Notes under the pieces: generated by a model
The model's database searches: none
What the model was told of the DNA's origin: nothing
What the model saw: only the letters and a program-made list of their open reading frames with translations
Assembly (NCBI GenBank): GCA_030671645.1
Contig: DAOVHV010000045.1
Span: forward strand, 1-7,335
Direction: 5' to 3'
Length of the DNA stretch: 7,335 bases
Origin: a bacterium
Lineage (GTDB): Bacteria > Bipolaricaulota > Bipolaricaulia > UBA7950 > UBA9294
Position numbers and translations under genes: made by a program
In this document: piece after piece, positions 1 to 5,271 of the stretch
How the letters are laid out: every line of letters starts with the position of its first letter
Position numbering within the stretch: the first letter of the stretch is position 1

Positions 1-2
1 GA

Positions 3-1154
3 TCGCTTGTCCTTCTTACGGGAACCGACTTTTACCGTATGGATTCGCCGATCCTAAGAGAGTTCCTTCCTCTTTCGGAACCCGTGCTCGCTGATTCGGA
101 TCTTGGAACAACCTACCTGTCGGGCTCACTCAAAGAGGCAACCACCATCAGCATCCTCGCCAATGAGGGATTTCCGCTGCTGATCCAAGCTTCTTATGGA
201 GCAGGTCACGTTTCGCTGGTGACAGTGCAAGCTCAATCCCTGTCAGTAGAAACACTCAAGAACATCGGGGAGCAAGTCGTTTCTTCTCGACTGATCTCGC
301 TTCGAGATCCCACCGCGTATATCCTGGGGGAACAGAAGATCGTTACGCTAAGTTCTCCCTTCGTACTCGCCATGATTGGGATTCTTGCGCTCGGTGTCTG
401 TACATGCGCACTGATTGGGAGACGTAACCCGCGAATGGCGCGAATCACTCTGCTCGTTGGTGTGATCGGGCTTGCCGTTTCATCCGGTTTGATCTCAAAC
501 CCCGCAACGCATGTAATTGACTATTATTCGGTAACTACGCATCTATATATTGAAACGCGTTTCAGTTTGTACTCTGTTTTCTCTAGTTTGTACTCACAGA
601 CCAGCGATCTCTTTATGCAGCCTCATAGGGATGGGATCATTCCCGTTCAATTCCTCCCGCGAACGCTCGCCGGAATGGATTCATACGATTCTTCGACATT
701 CGCTAAGAGCACGGGAATGCGCGTACTTTCCGGGAAGATGCGACACTGGCATGCGTACGGAGCCACACCATCGATGTTCGATGTCAAACTGCTGTCCGAT
801 TCGATGATTCGCATCAGCAATCACTTCGTATTGGACTTCGATTCTGGTTGGATTCTGATCGACGGAATGATTTATTCGATTGCCGAGATTGGCCGCGGGA
901 TTCACGAGTATTCCTTGAGTCCTGAGTCTGCAGTTCGTCTCGCCGCGTTTGTCAGTCCCTCCTATGCTGAAGAGATACCGATATCTGCGTTGATGCTGAT
1001 TCGGGAGCTACGACAGTTTTTGCCCCTTGAGAAGGGCATTTGGTTAATCGCGTACACAGATGAGGAGCAGATCTTGTCCGCAAAAAACACGCAAAAAGTG
1101 AGAGATATCACTCTGGTTGCTGTCCAGGGTGAGGAGGTCGATCATGAGATCTGA
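3..1154 (+). CDS. Membrane protein with GATase-like and beta-rich extracytoplasmic regions (5' partial)
   Basis: The frame is open to the window edge: 12 codons (SLVLLTGTDFYR) precede the first ATG at 39, and that ATG has no ribosome site, so the true start lies upstream. Numbering from the ATG at 39, residues 1-100 look like the end of a glutamine-amidotransferase-like fold, with a TGTD strand before the ATG and a YGAGHVSLV strand at 53-61; no catalytic Cys is visible. Two membrane helices follow at about 106-126 and 135-153. The Arg-rich loop between them (GRRNPRMAR) is probably cytoplasmic, which places both soluble regions outside. The C-terminal 200 residues look beta-rich, with an 'N-hydrophobic-D-G' pattern near residues 255-280. 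Similar proteins occur beside MoxR/DUF58/vWA genes in Gram-positive bacteria; I know no specific function. It overlaps the next gene by 11 nt. The reading frame is certain; the family link is inferred. Confidence 0.8.
   Translation, partial: SLVLLTGTDFYRMDSPILREFLPLSEPVLADSDLGTTYLSGSLKEATTISILANEGFPLLIQASYGAGHVSLVTVQAQSLSVETLKNIGEQVVSSRLISLRDPTAYILGEQKIVTLSSPFVLAMIGILALGVCTCALIGRRNPRMARITLLVGVIGLAVSSGLISNPATHVIDYYSVTTHLYIETRFSLYSVFSSLYSQTSDLFMQPHRDGIIPVQFLPRTLAGMDSYDSSTFAKSTGMRVLSGKMRHWHAYGATPSMFDVKLLSDSMIRISNHFVLDFDSGWILIDGMIYSIAEIGRGIHEYSLSPESAVRLAAFVSPSYAEEIPISALMLIRELRQFLPLEKGIWLIAYTDEEQILSAKNTQKVRDITLVAVQGEEVDHEI
551..564. repeat. 14-nt perfect palindrome TGAAACGCGTTTCA inside gene 1
   Basis: This is a self-complementary 14-mer with no mismatches, in the locally AT-rich stretch that encodes the segment just after the second membrane helix of gene 1. 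Its shape resembles operators of dimeric helix-turn-helix repressors. Its central dinucleotide is GC rather than the CG typical of LacI-family/cre sites, so it does not match that consensus. It shares its last base with a direct repeat. It lies inside coding sequence and may be chance. Confidence 0.5.
564..595. repeat. 11-nt direct repeat (AGTTTGTACTC x2) at 21-nt spacing
   Basis: AGTTTGTACTC occurs at 564-574 and again, identical, at 585-595. The 21-nt period is both seven codons (each copy encodes Ser-Leu-Tyr-Ser) and two turns of the DNA helix. It could be a small peptide duplication or paired sites for a DNA-binding protein. It starts on the last base of the palindrome at 551-564. Confidence 0.5.
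1132..1137 (+). promoter_or_regulatory. Shine-Dalgarno AGGAGG for gene 2
   Basis: A perfect AGGAGG lies 6 nt before the ATG at 1144, inside the end of gene 1. It fixes the start of gene 2 at 1144 and rejects the earlier in-frame ATG at 1117, which has no comparable site and would overlap gene 1 more. Confidence 0.85.
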
Positions 1155-1821
1155 TCACGTTTTCTCGACAAGCTCACTGCAAGCGTATCTTTCGCTGATC
1201 TTGTTATGCGGCATCGCATTGGCCCTGTCCATACAACCTTCTTTGCGAATTGCTGCACTCCACGTGTCCTATTTCTCCTATGCGCCACGCTTGTTTCATC
1301 TTACTTTCGTCTTCCTCTTCGGCATGTTCGCAGTCAATCGAGGTGCCGTTATTGCAGCCAACACCTCTGCGCGGATTCTTCGACTGAAACTGGTGTTTCG
1401 TTTTCTCGAGCCCATCGCCTGCGGTCTCCTGCTGCTGCTGCCCTATTTCGTGTTCTCGCGTGCTCTTCTGCCTGACAGAATTGCGGGAATCTTCATCCTC
1501 GTCCTGTACGTAGCGGTTTCATCACTCTTCTTCTGCCTGGTTTCTTTCCGACTTGAGCTCAGGGGAAATCGTAGAAGACGAGGAGCCTTTCTTCTGCGAT
1601 ACGGTCTCTATGCCGCATTCTGCCTTGTCCCATTTGGGATTGGGATGAGCCATCGTTCACTATCGGTTATTCTGAGTGTTAGCCCGATTGGCCTGGCCAC
1701 TCGAATCATCGGAGGAGCTTCTGCGATTGATTTGTCCGTAGGATTCCTCGTTCCAAGCATTGGGATCCTATGGCTGCTCACTCGACTACGACGAATCGAT
1801 AGGAGGCATCATGCGATTTGA
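1144..1821 (+). CDS. Polytopic inner-membrane protein, unknown function
   Basis: This is a 225-residue, very hydrophobic protein with about six predicted membrane helices, near residues 12-31, 50-65, 89-106, 113-135, 150-168 and 199-216. An Arg-rich loop (GNRRRRG, 141-147) between helices 4 and 5, and an Arg/His-rich C-terminus (RRIDRRHHAI), should face the cytoplasm. No ATP-binding, protease or metal motif is visible. Size and helix number are compatible with an ABC-2-type permease subunit, which is sometimes encoded near MoxR/DUF58 genes. However, I see no diagnostic motif and no ABC ATPase gene here, so that is only a possibility. It overlaps gene 1 by 11 nt and gene 3 by 11 nt, which argues for coupled expression and a role in the same membrane complex. 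Confidence 0.8.
   Translation: MRSDHVFSTSSLQAYLSLILLCGIALALSIQPSLRIAALHVSYFSYAPRLFHLTFVFLFGMFAVNRGAVIAANTSARILRLKLVFRFLEPIACGLLLLLPYFVFSRALLPDRIAGIFILVLYVAVSSLFFCLVSFRLELRGNRRRRGAFLLRYGLYAAFCLVPFGIGMSHRSLSVILSVSPIGLATRIIGGASAIDLSVGFLVPSIGILWLLTRLRRIDRRHHAI
1801..1806 (+). promoter_or_regulatory. Shine-Dalgarno AGGAGG for gene 3
   Basis: A perfect AGGAGG lies 4 nt before the ATG at 1811, within the last codons of gene 2. It sets the gene 3 start at 1811 instead of the in-frame ATG at 1760, whose extra 17 residues would only read through gene 2 sequence and which has no ribosome site. Confidence 0.85.
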
Positions 1822-3409
1822 TTTTTCGCGCTTCCTGCTGGAGGTTGAACATCGGTTTCGGCGGTTTCGAGGGCTTTCTCTCGCATGCCGGTTGTTGTTC
1901 TACGGGAGCATTGCGTGTGTGGCAGTAAGCTTGGGTCTTCGATGGCTCATTCCGAATCTTGCTCTTGGACTAGCTCTGCTTGCTCTTCTAATCCCAATCA
2001 GCCTCACTGCAGGCGCCTTTCTCCTGGGATGGTGGAAACGCCCGAACTTGCCGCACCTGTTGTTGCAGCTCGATGATAAACTCGATTCCGGCGCTCGCAT
2101 TAGTTCGCTGTATGAAGTGCGAACCCGAGGACATGCGTCAATCATCCGAGTACAACTGGAATCTCTTGTCGAATCCATCTCGACCGATTGGAAGAGGGGG
2201 ATCACTCTGCCACCGCGAACCCTTGGCTTCTTGTCGGCAGGAATCGCGGGAGTTCTTGTCGCTTGCGTCATTCTCGCATTCCCCATTTCGCTTCCCGCCG
2301 CTGTTTCATCGGCACCACCAGCACAAAGTGAGGCTTCGGCAACACAAATGGCGATTTCTTCGCTGACGGAAGCCTCTCAGGACAACGCGCGTACTACATT
2401 AGACGAAGTGCCCTCGCCATTGGTGTTGTCCGAGGAAGTAGCCTTCTCGCAGCGAGATTCGACCGAAGAAGTGACTCAAACCCGGCCCAATGAAGACCTC
2501 TCACTCGATTCGATACTTGACGATTTGAGCATGCTATCTCGGGGCGAAGCGCAGGTGGACGCCCCCCCTACTTCCGAGGAGCTAATGGATCTGGCCGAAG
2601 CCCAGGAACAAGCCAGACAGGCGTTGTTCGAGATGCTCATGGACCTACAGGAGCGTATGCAGAACAACCCTCGCCCACTTACACAACAGGAATCACGGTC
2701 TTTGCAGGATCAAGCTGCGCAGACCGGCGATTCGGAGATCGAACAGCAAACAGACGATCTGGTAAACGAGCCCAATCCTGACCAAATCGGAGAAAAGCTT
2801 CAGGATCTCATAGAGAAAGTGGACCCGGACTCAGTTGAGCCTGAGACTTCGCCGGAAAGCGGCGAAGAGAACGGCGATGGCTCAGGCCAAGAAACCCCTC
2901 AAAGTACCGAGATTGCCGGGGATCAAGAAGCCGGGCAACGCTTCTTGGAGCGTACGGCCCAGCAGCTTGAGGAGCAGGCAAATGCCGAAACGGAGCAAGA
3001 CGGCGACTCACAGCGCCTGCCAAGCTCACAAGACAAGGACGACACCCAAGACACGGGTGAAGACGGATCCACCGATATCCGAATGGCCGGCGATCCCGAT
3101 GATCTTTCGCAAACCGGCGGAGAAGAGGGAATTGGTGGAATTTCAGACGATGACCCCGCTCCCGGGGAAGTTGGGTTCATCCGCGAGGAAGCTCCCTCGA
3201 CCATCGGAGCAGAAGGTGGGTTCATCAATGAATTCGTGACCAAAGGCGTTCCCGTCGAAATCGCGTCTTCGGAAACTAAAGCCGGCACCCATATCATCGA
3301 CTTCGAGCGGATGGAATCGATTTTGCACGAGCGCGGTCTGCCTGAGGAAGCGCTGGATTCGGTTCGTAGATATTTTGAATTGATCACACGGCCTGAAGGA
3401 GGATCATGA
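1811..3409 (+). CDS. Three-helix membrane protein with long acidic Gln/Glu-rich tail (DUF4175-like, tentative)
   Basis: This is a 532-residue protein. The basic N-terminus (RFRRFR, 15-20) is followed by membrane helices at about 24-46 and 50-75. A probably cytoplasmic segment (76-136) contains LLLQLDDKLDSGARISSLYE (84-102 region), and a third helix sits at about 137-161. This layout and the 'D-x-x-L-x-x-x-R-(I/L)-x-(S/T)' pattern recall DUF4175-type proteins, a tentative link. Residues about 165-475 are low-complexity, rich in Asp, Glu, Gln, Ser and Gly and almost free of Lys/Arg runs, so probably disordered; 255-285 may form a helix. The last 55 residues are ordered-looking and hydrophobic/charged (GTHIIDFERMESIL, then RGLPEEALDSVRRYFELI). 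Charge rules place the acidic tail outside the cytoplasm. It overlaps the MoxR start by ATGA, suggesting it works with that ATPase. Function unknown. Confidence 0.85.
   Translation: MRFDFSRFLLEVEHRFRRFRGLSLACRLLFYGSIACVAVSLGLRWLIPNLALGLALLALLIPISLTAGAFLLGWWKRPNLPHLLLQLDDKLDSGARISSLYEVRTRGHASIIRVQLESLVESISTDWKRGITLPPRTLGFLSAGIAGVLVACVILAFPISLPAAVSSAPPAQSEASATQMAISSLTEASQDNARTTLDEVPSPLVLSEEVAFSQRDSTEEVTQTRPNEDLSLDSILDDLSMLSRGEAQVDAPPTSEELMDLAEAQEQARQALFEMLMDLQERMQNNPRPLTQQESRSLQDQAAQTGDSEIEQQTDDLVNEPNPDQIGEKLQDLIEKVDPDSVEPETSPESGEENGDGSGQETPQSTEIAGDQEAGQRFLERTAQQLEEQANAETEQDGDSQRLPSSQDKDDTQDTGEDGSTDIRMAGDPDDLSQTGGEEGIGGISDDDPAPGEVGFIREEAPSTIGAEGGFINEFVTKGVPVEIASSETKAGTHIIDFERMESILHERGLPEEALDSVRRYFELITRPEGGS
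2562..2568 (+). repeat. C7 homopolymer in gene 3
   Basis: Seven C residues in a row encode part of Asp-Ala-Pro-Pro (residues 250-253). The frame is intact as given. Losing one C would bring a TAA at 2583-2585 into frame, giving a 257-residue product; gaining one would bring in a TGA at 2779-2781. Either form would keep the three membrane helices but lose the acidic tail and C-terminus. Confidence 0.6.
2847..2867 (+). repeat. Perfect 8-bp hairpin with 5-nt loop inside gene 3
   Basis: CTTCGCCG (2847-2854) pairs fully with CGGCGAAG (2860-2867) around the loop GAAAG. The stem is GC-rich and so should be stable in the mRNA. No T-run follows, so it is not an intrinsic terminator. It lies about 540 nt upstream of the MoxR start, in the part encoding the acidic tail. 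Confidence 0.55.
3397..3402 (+). promoter_or_regulatory. Shine-Dalgarno AGGAGG for moxR
   Basis: The AGGAGG (AAGGAGG from 3396) lies only 3 nt before the ATG at 3406, inside the end of gene 3. Together with the 4-nt ATGA overlap, it supports 3406 as the start and coupled translation. Confidence 0.8.
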
Positions 3410-4389
3410 TTTCGGAACAGGATTTCCAAGCTGCAGCCACCACGTTTGAGCGCCTTCGCTCGGCAATCGCAGAGGTCATCGTCGGTCATGAGGAGATTGT
3501 TCGCTTTGCGTTGATCTCGCTGTTGTGCAAAGGCAACGTGCTTTTCGAGGGTGTCCCTGGGCTAGGGAAAACGCTGCTCGTCCGCACTTTAGCCAGTGCG
3601 TTGGGACTCAAATTCTCCCGCATTCAGTTCACTCCGGATCTTATGCCGGCTGATATCGTGGGAACAGACATCATCACCGAAGAGAGCGGCCATCGACAAT
3701 TCTCTTTCGCCGCTGGACCGATTTTCGCTAACGTGATCCTGGCAGATGAGGTCAATCGTGCAACTCCGAAAACACAATCCGCCTTGCTGGAGGCCATGGA
3801 GGAGCGCACTGTTACCGTGGGAGCGAAAACGTATACTCTCGAAGAGCCTTACATCGTATTGGCCACGCAAAACCCCATCGAAATGGAGGGAACTTATCCC
3901 CTGCCCGAGGCACAGATTGACCGTTTCCTGCTTAAGGCCAACGTAGCTTTCCCAACCCTGGACGATTTGGTGCAGATCACAGAGCGAACTACGGAAGGAA
4001 TTGGAATTCAGCTTCCTGAGGCAACGGCCACCGCCTCCGACATCTTGACTGCTCGTCAGATTGTTCGGGCGATTCCGATTGCCGCTGCTCTCCGCGAATA
4101 CGTTGTCCGTCTGGTGTTGGCGACTCATCCTGAATCCGAGTACTCGCCTGGTCAGATCAAAGAATACGTCGAGTATGGTGGAAGCCCTCGCGCTGCCATC
4201 GCCCTGATTATGGGAGCAAAGGCACATGCGTTCTTAGACGGCGAGATCAACGTACGCAGAGACGATATCGAAGCCGTATTCAAAGCCGCTCTCACCCACC
4301 GTCTCGTCCTCAATTTTCGTGGCGAAGCCGAAGGCGTGTCTCCGGACGTGCTTCTCGATGAAGTTTGGAACAAAACGGCAACCAACTAA
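3406..4389 (+). CDS. MoxR-family AAA+ ATPase
   Basis: This is a 327-residue cytoplasmic ATPase, the usual full length for MoxR proteins. Visible motifs are Walker A GVPGLGKT (49-56; K55, T56), Walker B ILADEVNR (111-118; D114, E115), and the sensor 1 region LATQNPIEMEGTYPLPEAQ (152-170; N156). The following DRF (172-174) holds a candidate arginine finger, R173, and the sensor 2 motif is GGSPRA (258-263; R262). All key residues are present, so it should bind and hydrolyse ATP, probably as a hexamer. MoxR proteins act as chaperone-like motors that often use a neighbouring vWA/MIDAS protein as partner. Here the next gene encodes DUF58 and two more vWA proteins follow, matching that arrangement. 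It overlaps gene 3 by 4 nt. It ends with TAA 3 nt before the DUF58 ATG, in the same reading frame. Confidence 0.97.
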   Translation: MISEQDFQAAATTFERLRSAIAEVIVGHEEIVRFALISLLCKGNVLFEGVPGLGKTLLVRTLASALGLKFSRIQFTPDLMPADIVGTDIITEESGHRQFSFAAGPIFANVILADEVNRATPKTQSALLEAMEERTVTVGAKTYTLEEPYIVLATQNPIEMEGTYPLPEAQIDRFLLKANVAFPTLDDLVQITERTTEGIGIQLPEATATASDILTARQIVRAIPIAAALREYVVRLVLATHPESEYSPGQIKEYVEYGGSPRAAIALIMGAKAHAFLDGEINVRRDDIEAVFKAALTHRLVLNFRGEAEGVSPDVLLDEVWNKTATN

Positions 4390-4395
4390 CTGATG
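4387..4395 (+). other. TAA-CTG-ATG same-frame junction between moxR and DUF58 gene
   Basis: The MoxR stop TAA (4387-4389), one CTG codon and the DUF58 ATG (4393-4395) lie in a single reading frame. The 20 nt before the ATG are A/C-rich and contain no Shine-Dalgarno match, unlike the starts of genes 2, 3, 4 and 7. Translation of the DUF58 gene therefore probably depends on ribosomes finishing MoxR and reinitiating. A stop-codon read-through would give one MoxR-DUF58 fusion. Confidence 0.7.
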
Positions 4396-5271
4396 CCCCG
4401 TTTCATAGACGAAGCCTTCTTGCAGCGACTGAGCAATCTTCGCTTCATCGTAAAGGGACGAAGACAGGGCCGGCTATGCGGTGTCCATGCGTCACCTCGC
4501 GCCGGTGTGGGCCTCGAATTCGCCGACTACCGCGCCTATACGCCCGGGGATGATTTCCGCTACATCGACTGGAACGTCTACGGCCGGTTGGACCGTGTTC
4601 TTGTGAAGACGTTTGTGCACGAGGCCGATCTTCCTATCTACCTATTGATCGATTTCAGCGCCTCCATGCAAGTGGGAACACCCAACAAGGCGCAGTATGC
4701 AGCCCAGTTCGCCGCCGCCATGGCCTATCTGGGTCTCAAGGAACTGGATCGAGTCGGTGTATACCCCTTCAACGATCGACTTATCCCCGGACTCCCTCCG
4801 CGACATGGAATGGGGCAGATGGGCAAGATCATCCGACTACTGCGTGAAGCGGAGCCAGGAGGAAGAACATCGATTGATCAGGCGCTTACGGAATTTATTT
4901 CGCAAACGCGCGAAAGCGGGATCGTCTTTATCATCAGTGATTTTCTCGGGTCCAGTGGATACGAAGAAGGACTAGCCAAGCTGGTACATCGGGGCGATGA
5001 AGTGACGGTCATTCAAGTGTTGGATCCCGCCGATGCTTCGCCTCCCATGGTGGGCACAACACGGATCGTCGATGTCGAATCCAGCCAACGGCTGACCTTG
5101 ACCATCGGGCATCGAACCAAAGAAGAGTACGAACAGCGGTTTCGAGAATATCAACGAGCATTGAAGGCATTCTTGTTATCGCGCCGAATCACCCATTTTC
5201 CAGTCACCACCGATCGCTCTATGGAGGGATTCATTCACGAAGATCTTCGCGCGGGAGGCGTGCTGAGATGA
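4393..5271 (+). CDS. DUF58 domain protein (vWA-like), MoxR partner
   Basis: This is a 292-residue protein with no membrane helix or signal peptide, the short cytoplasmic form of the DUF58 family. The family signature covers residues 38-77: G-x-G-x-E-F-x-D-Y-R-x-Y at 38-49, PGDDFRYIDWN at 51-61, and V-K-T-F-x-x-E at 71-77. A vWA-like domain follows with a complete-looking metal (MIDAS) site: D87-F-S89-A-S91, T159 in GGRTS, and D183 in ISDF. DUF58 proteins are regularly encoded next to MoxR and are thought to be their adaptors or clients. The biochemical activity of this one is unknown. The ATG at 4393 is chosen because the conserved part begins about residue 20 and no later start would keep it. 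It overlaps gene 6 by 4 nt. Confidence 0.95.
   Translation: MPRFIDEAFLQRLSNLRFIVKGRRQGRLCGVHASPRAGVGLEFADYRAYTPGDDFRYIDWNVYGRLDRVLVKTFVHEADLPIYLLIDFSASMQVGTPNKAQYAAQFAAAMAYLGLKELDRVGVYPFNDRLIPGLPPRHGMGQMGKIIRLLREAEPGGRTSIDQALTEFISQTRESGIVFIISDFLGSSGYEEGLAKLVHRGDEVTVIQVLDPADASPPMVGTTRIVDVESSQRLTLTIGHRTKEEYEQRFREYQRALKAFLLSRRITHFPVTTDRSMEGFIHEDLRAGGVLR
5238..5249. repeat. 12-nt perfect palindrome CGAAGATCTTCG
   Basis: A self-complementary 12-mer lies just ahead of the ribosome site of gene 6, within the last codons of the DUF58 gene. As RNA it could form only a 4-bp stem with a GATC loop, so any effect on gene 6 translation is doubtful. Confidence 0.35.
5253..5258 (+). promoter_or_regulatory. 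Shine-Dalgarno GGGAGG for gene 6
   Basis: GGGAGG lies 9 nt before the ATG at 5268, inside the DUF58 gene. With the ATGA overlap, it supports 5268 as the start of gene 6. Confidence 0.65.

Noticed and set aside
517..551. A sigma-70 promoter from TTGACT and TATATT inside gene 1
   Set aside because: The spacer is about 21-23 nt, outside the usual range, and the region is coding. I kept it only as context for the palindrome finding, not as a promoter call.
1117..1143. Earlier ATG at 1117 for gene 2 and at 1760 for gene 3
   Set aside because: Both lack ribosome sites. The later ATGs at 1144 and 1811 each have a perfect AGGAGG at suitable spacing.
1140..1156. Three GATC sites in 17 nt across the gene 1/gene 2 junction, with a GATCA...TGATC inverted repeat
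   Set aside because: GATC is very common throughout this window because of GAT-C codon contexts. The inverted repeat has only 5-bp arms, and there is no evidence of Dam methylation.
1144..1821. Calling gene 2 an ABC-2 permease
   Set aside because: Helix count and context allow it, but no diagnostic motif is visible and no ABC ATPase gene is in the window.
2835..3239. Plus-strand 134-codon frame inside gene 3
   Set aside because: It is a frame-shifted reading of the acidic repeat-like region and gives a Lys/Arg/Pro/Ser-rich product. It has no ribosome site.
2923..3489. Long minus-strand open frame (188 codons) opposite the end of gene 3 and the start of moxR
   Set aside because: It lies opposite a low-complexity coding region, where stop-free antisense frames arise from biased composition. 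It has no ribosome site or recognisable domain, and the protein is Ser/Pro/Arg-rich as expected of a shadow.
3589..4227. Minus-strand open frame of 212 codons inside moxR
   Set aside because: It is fully antisense to a gene with every AAA+ motif intact. The translation has no recognisable motif and is Ser/Arg/Gln-rich like other shadow frames.
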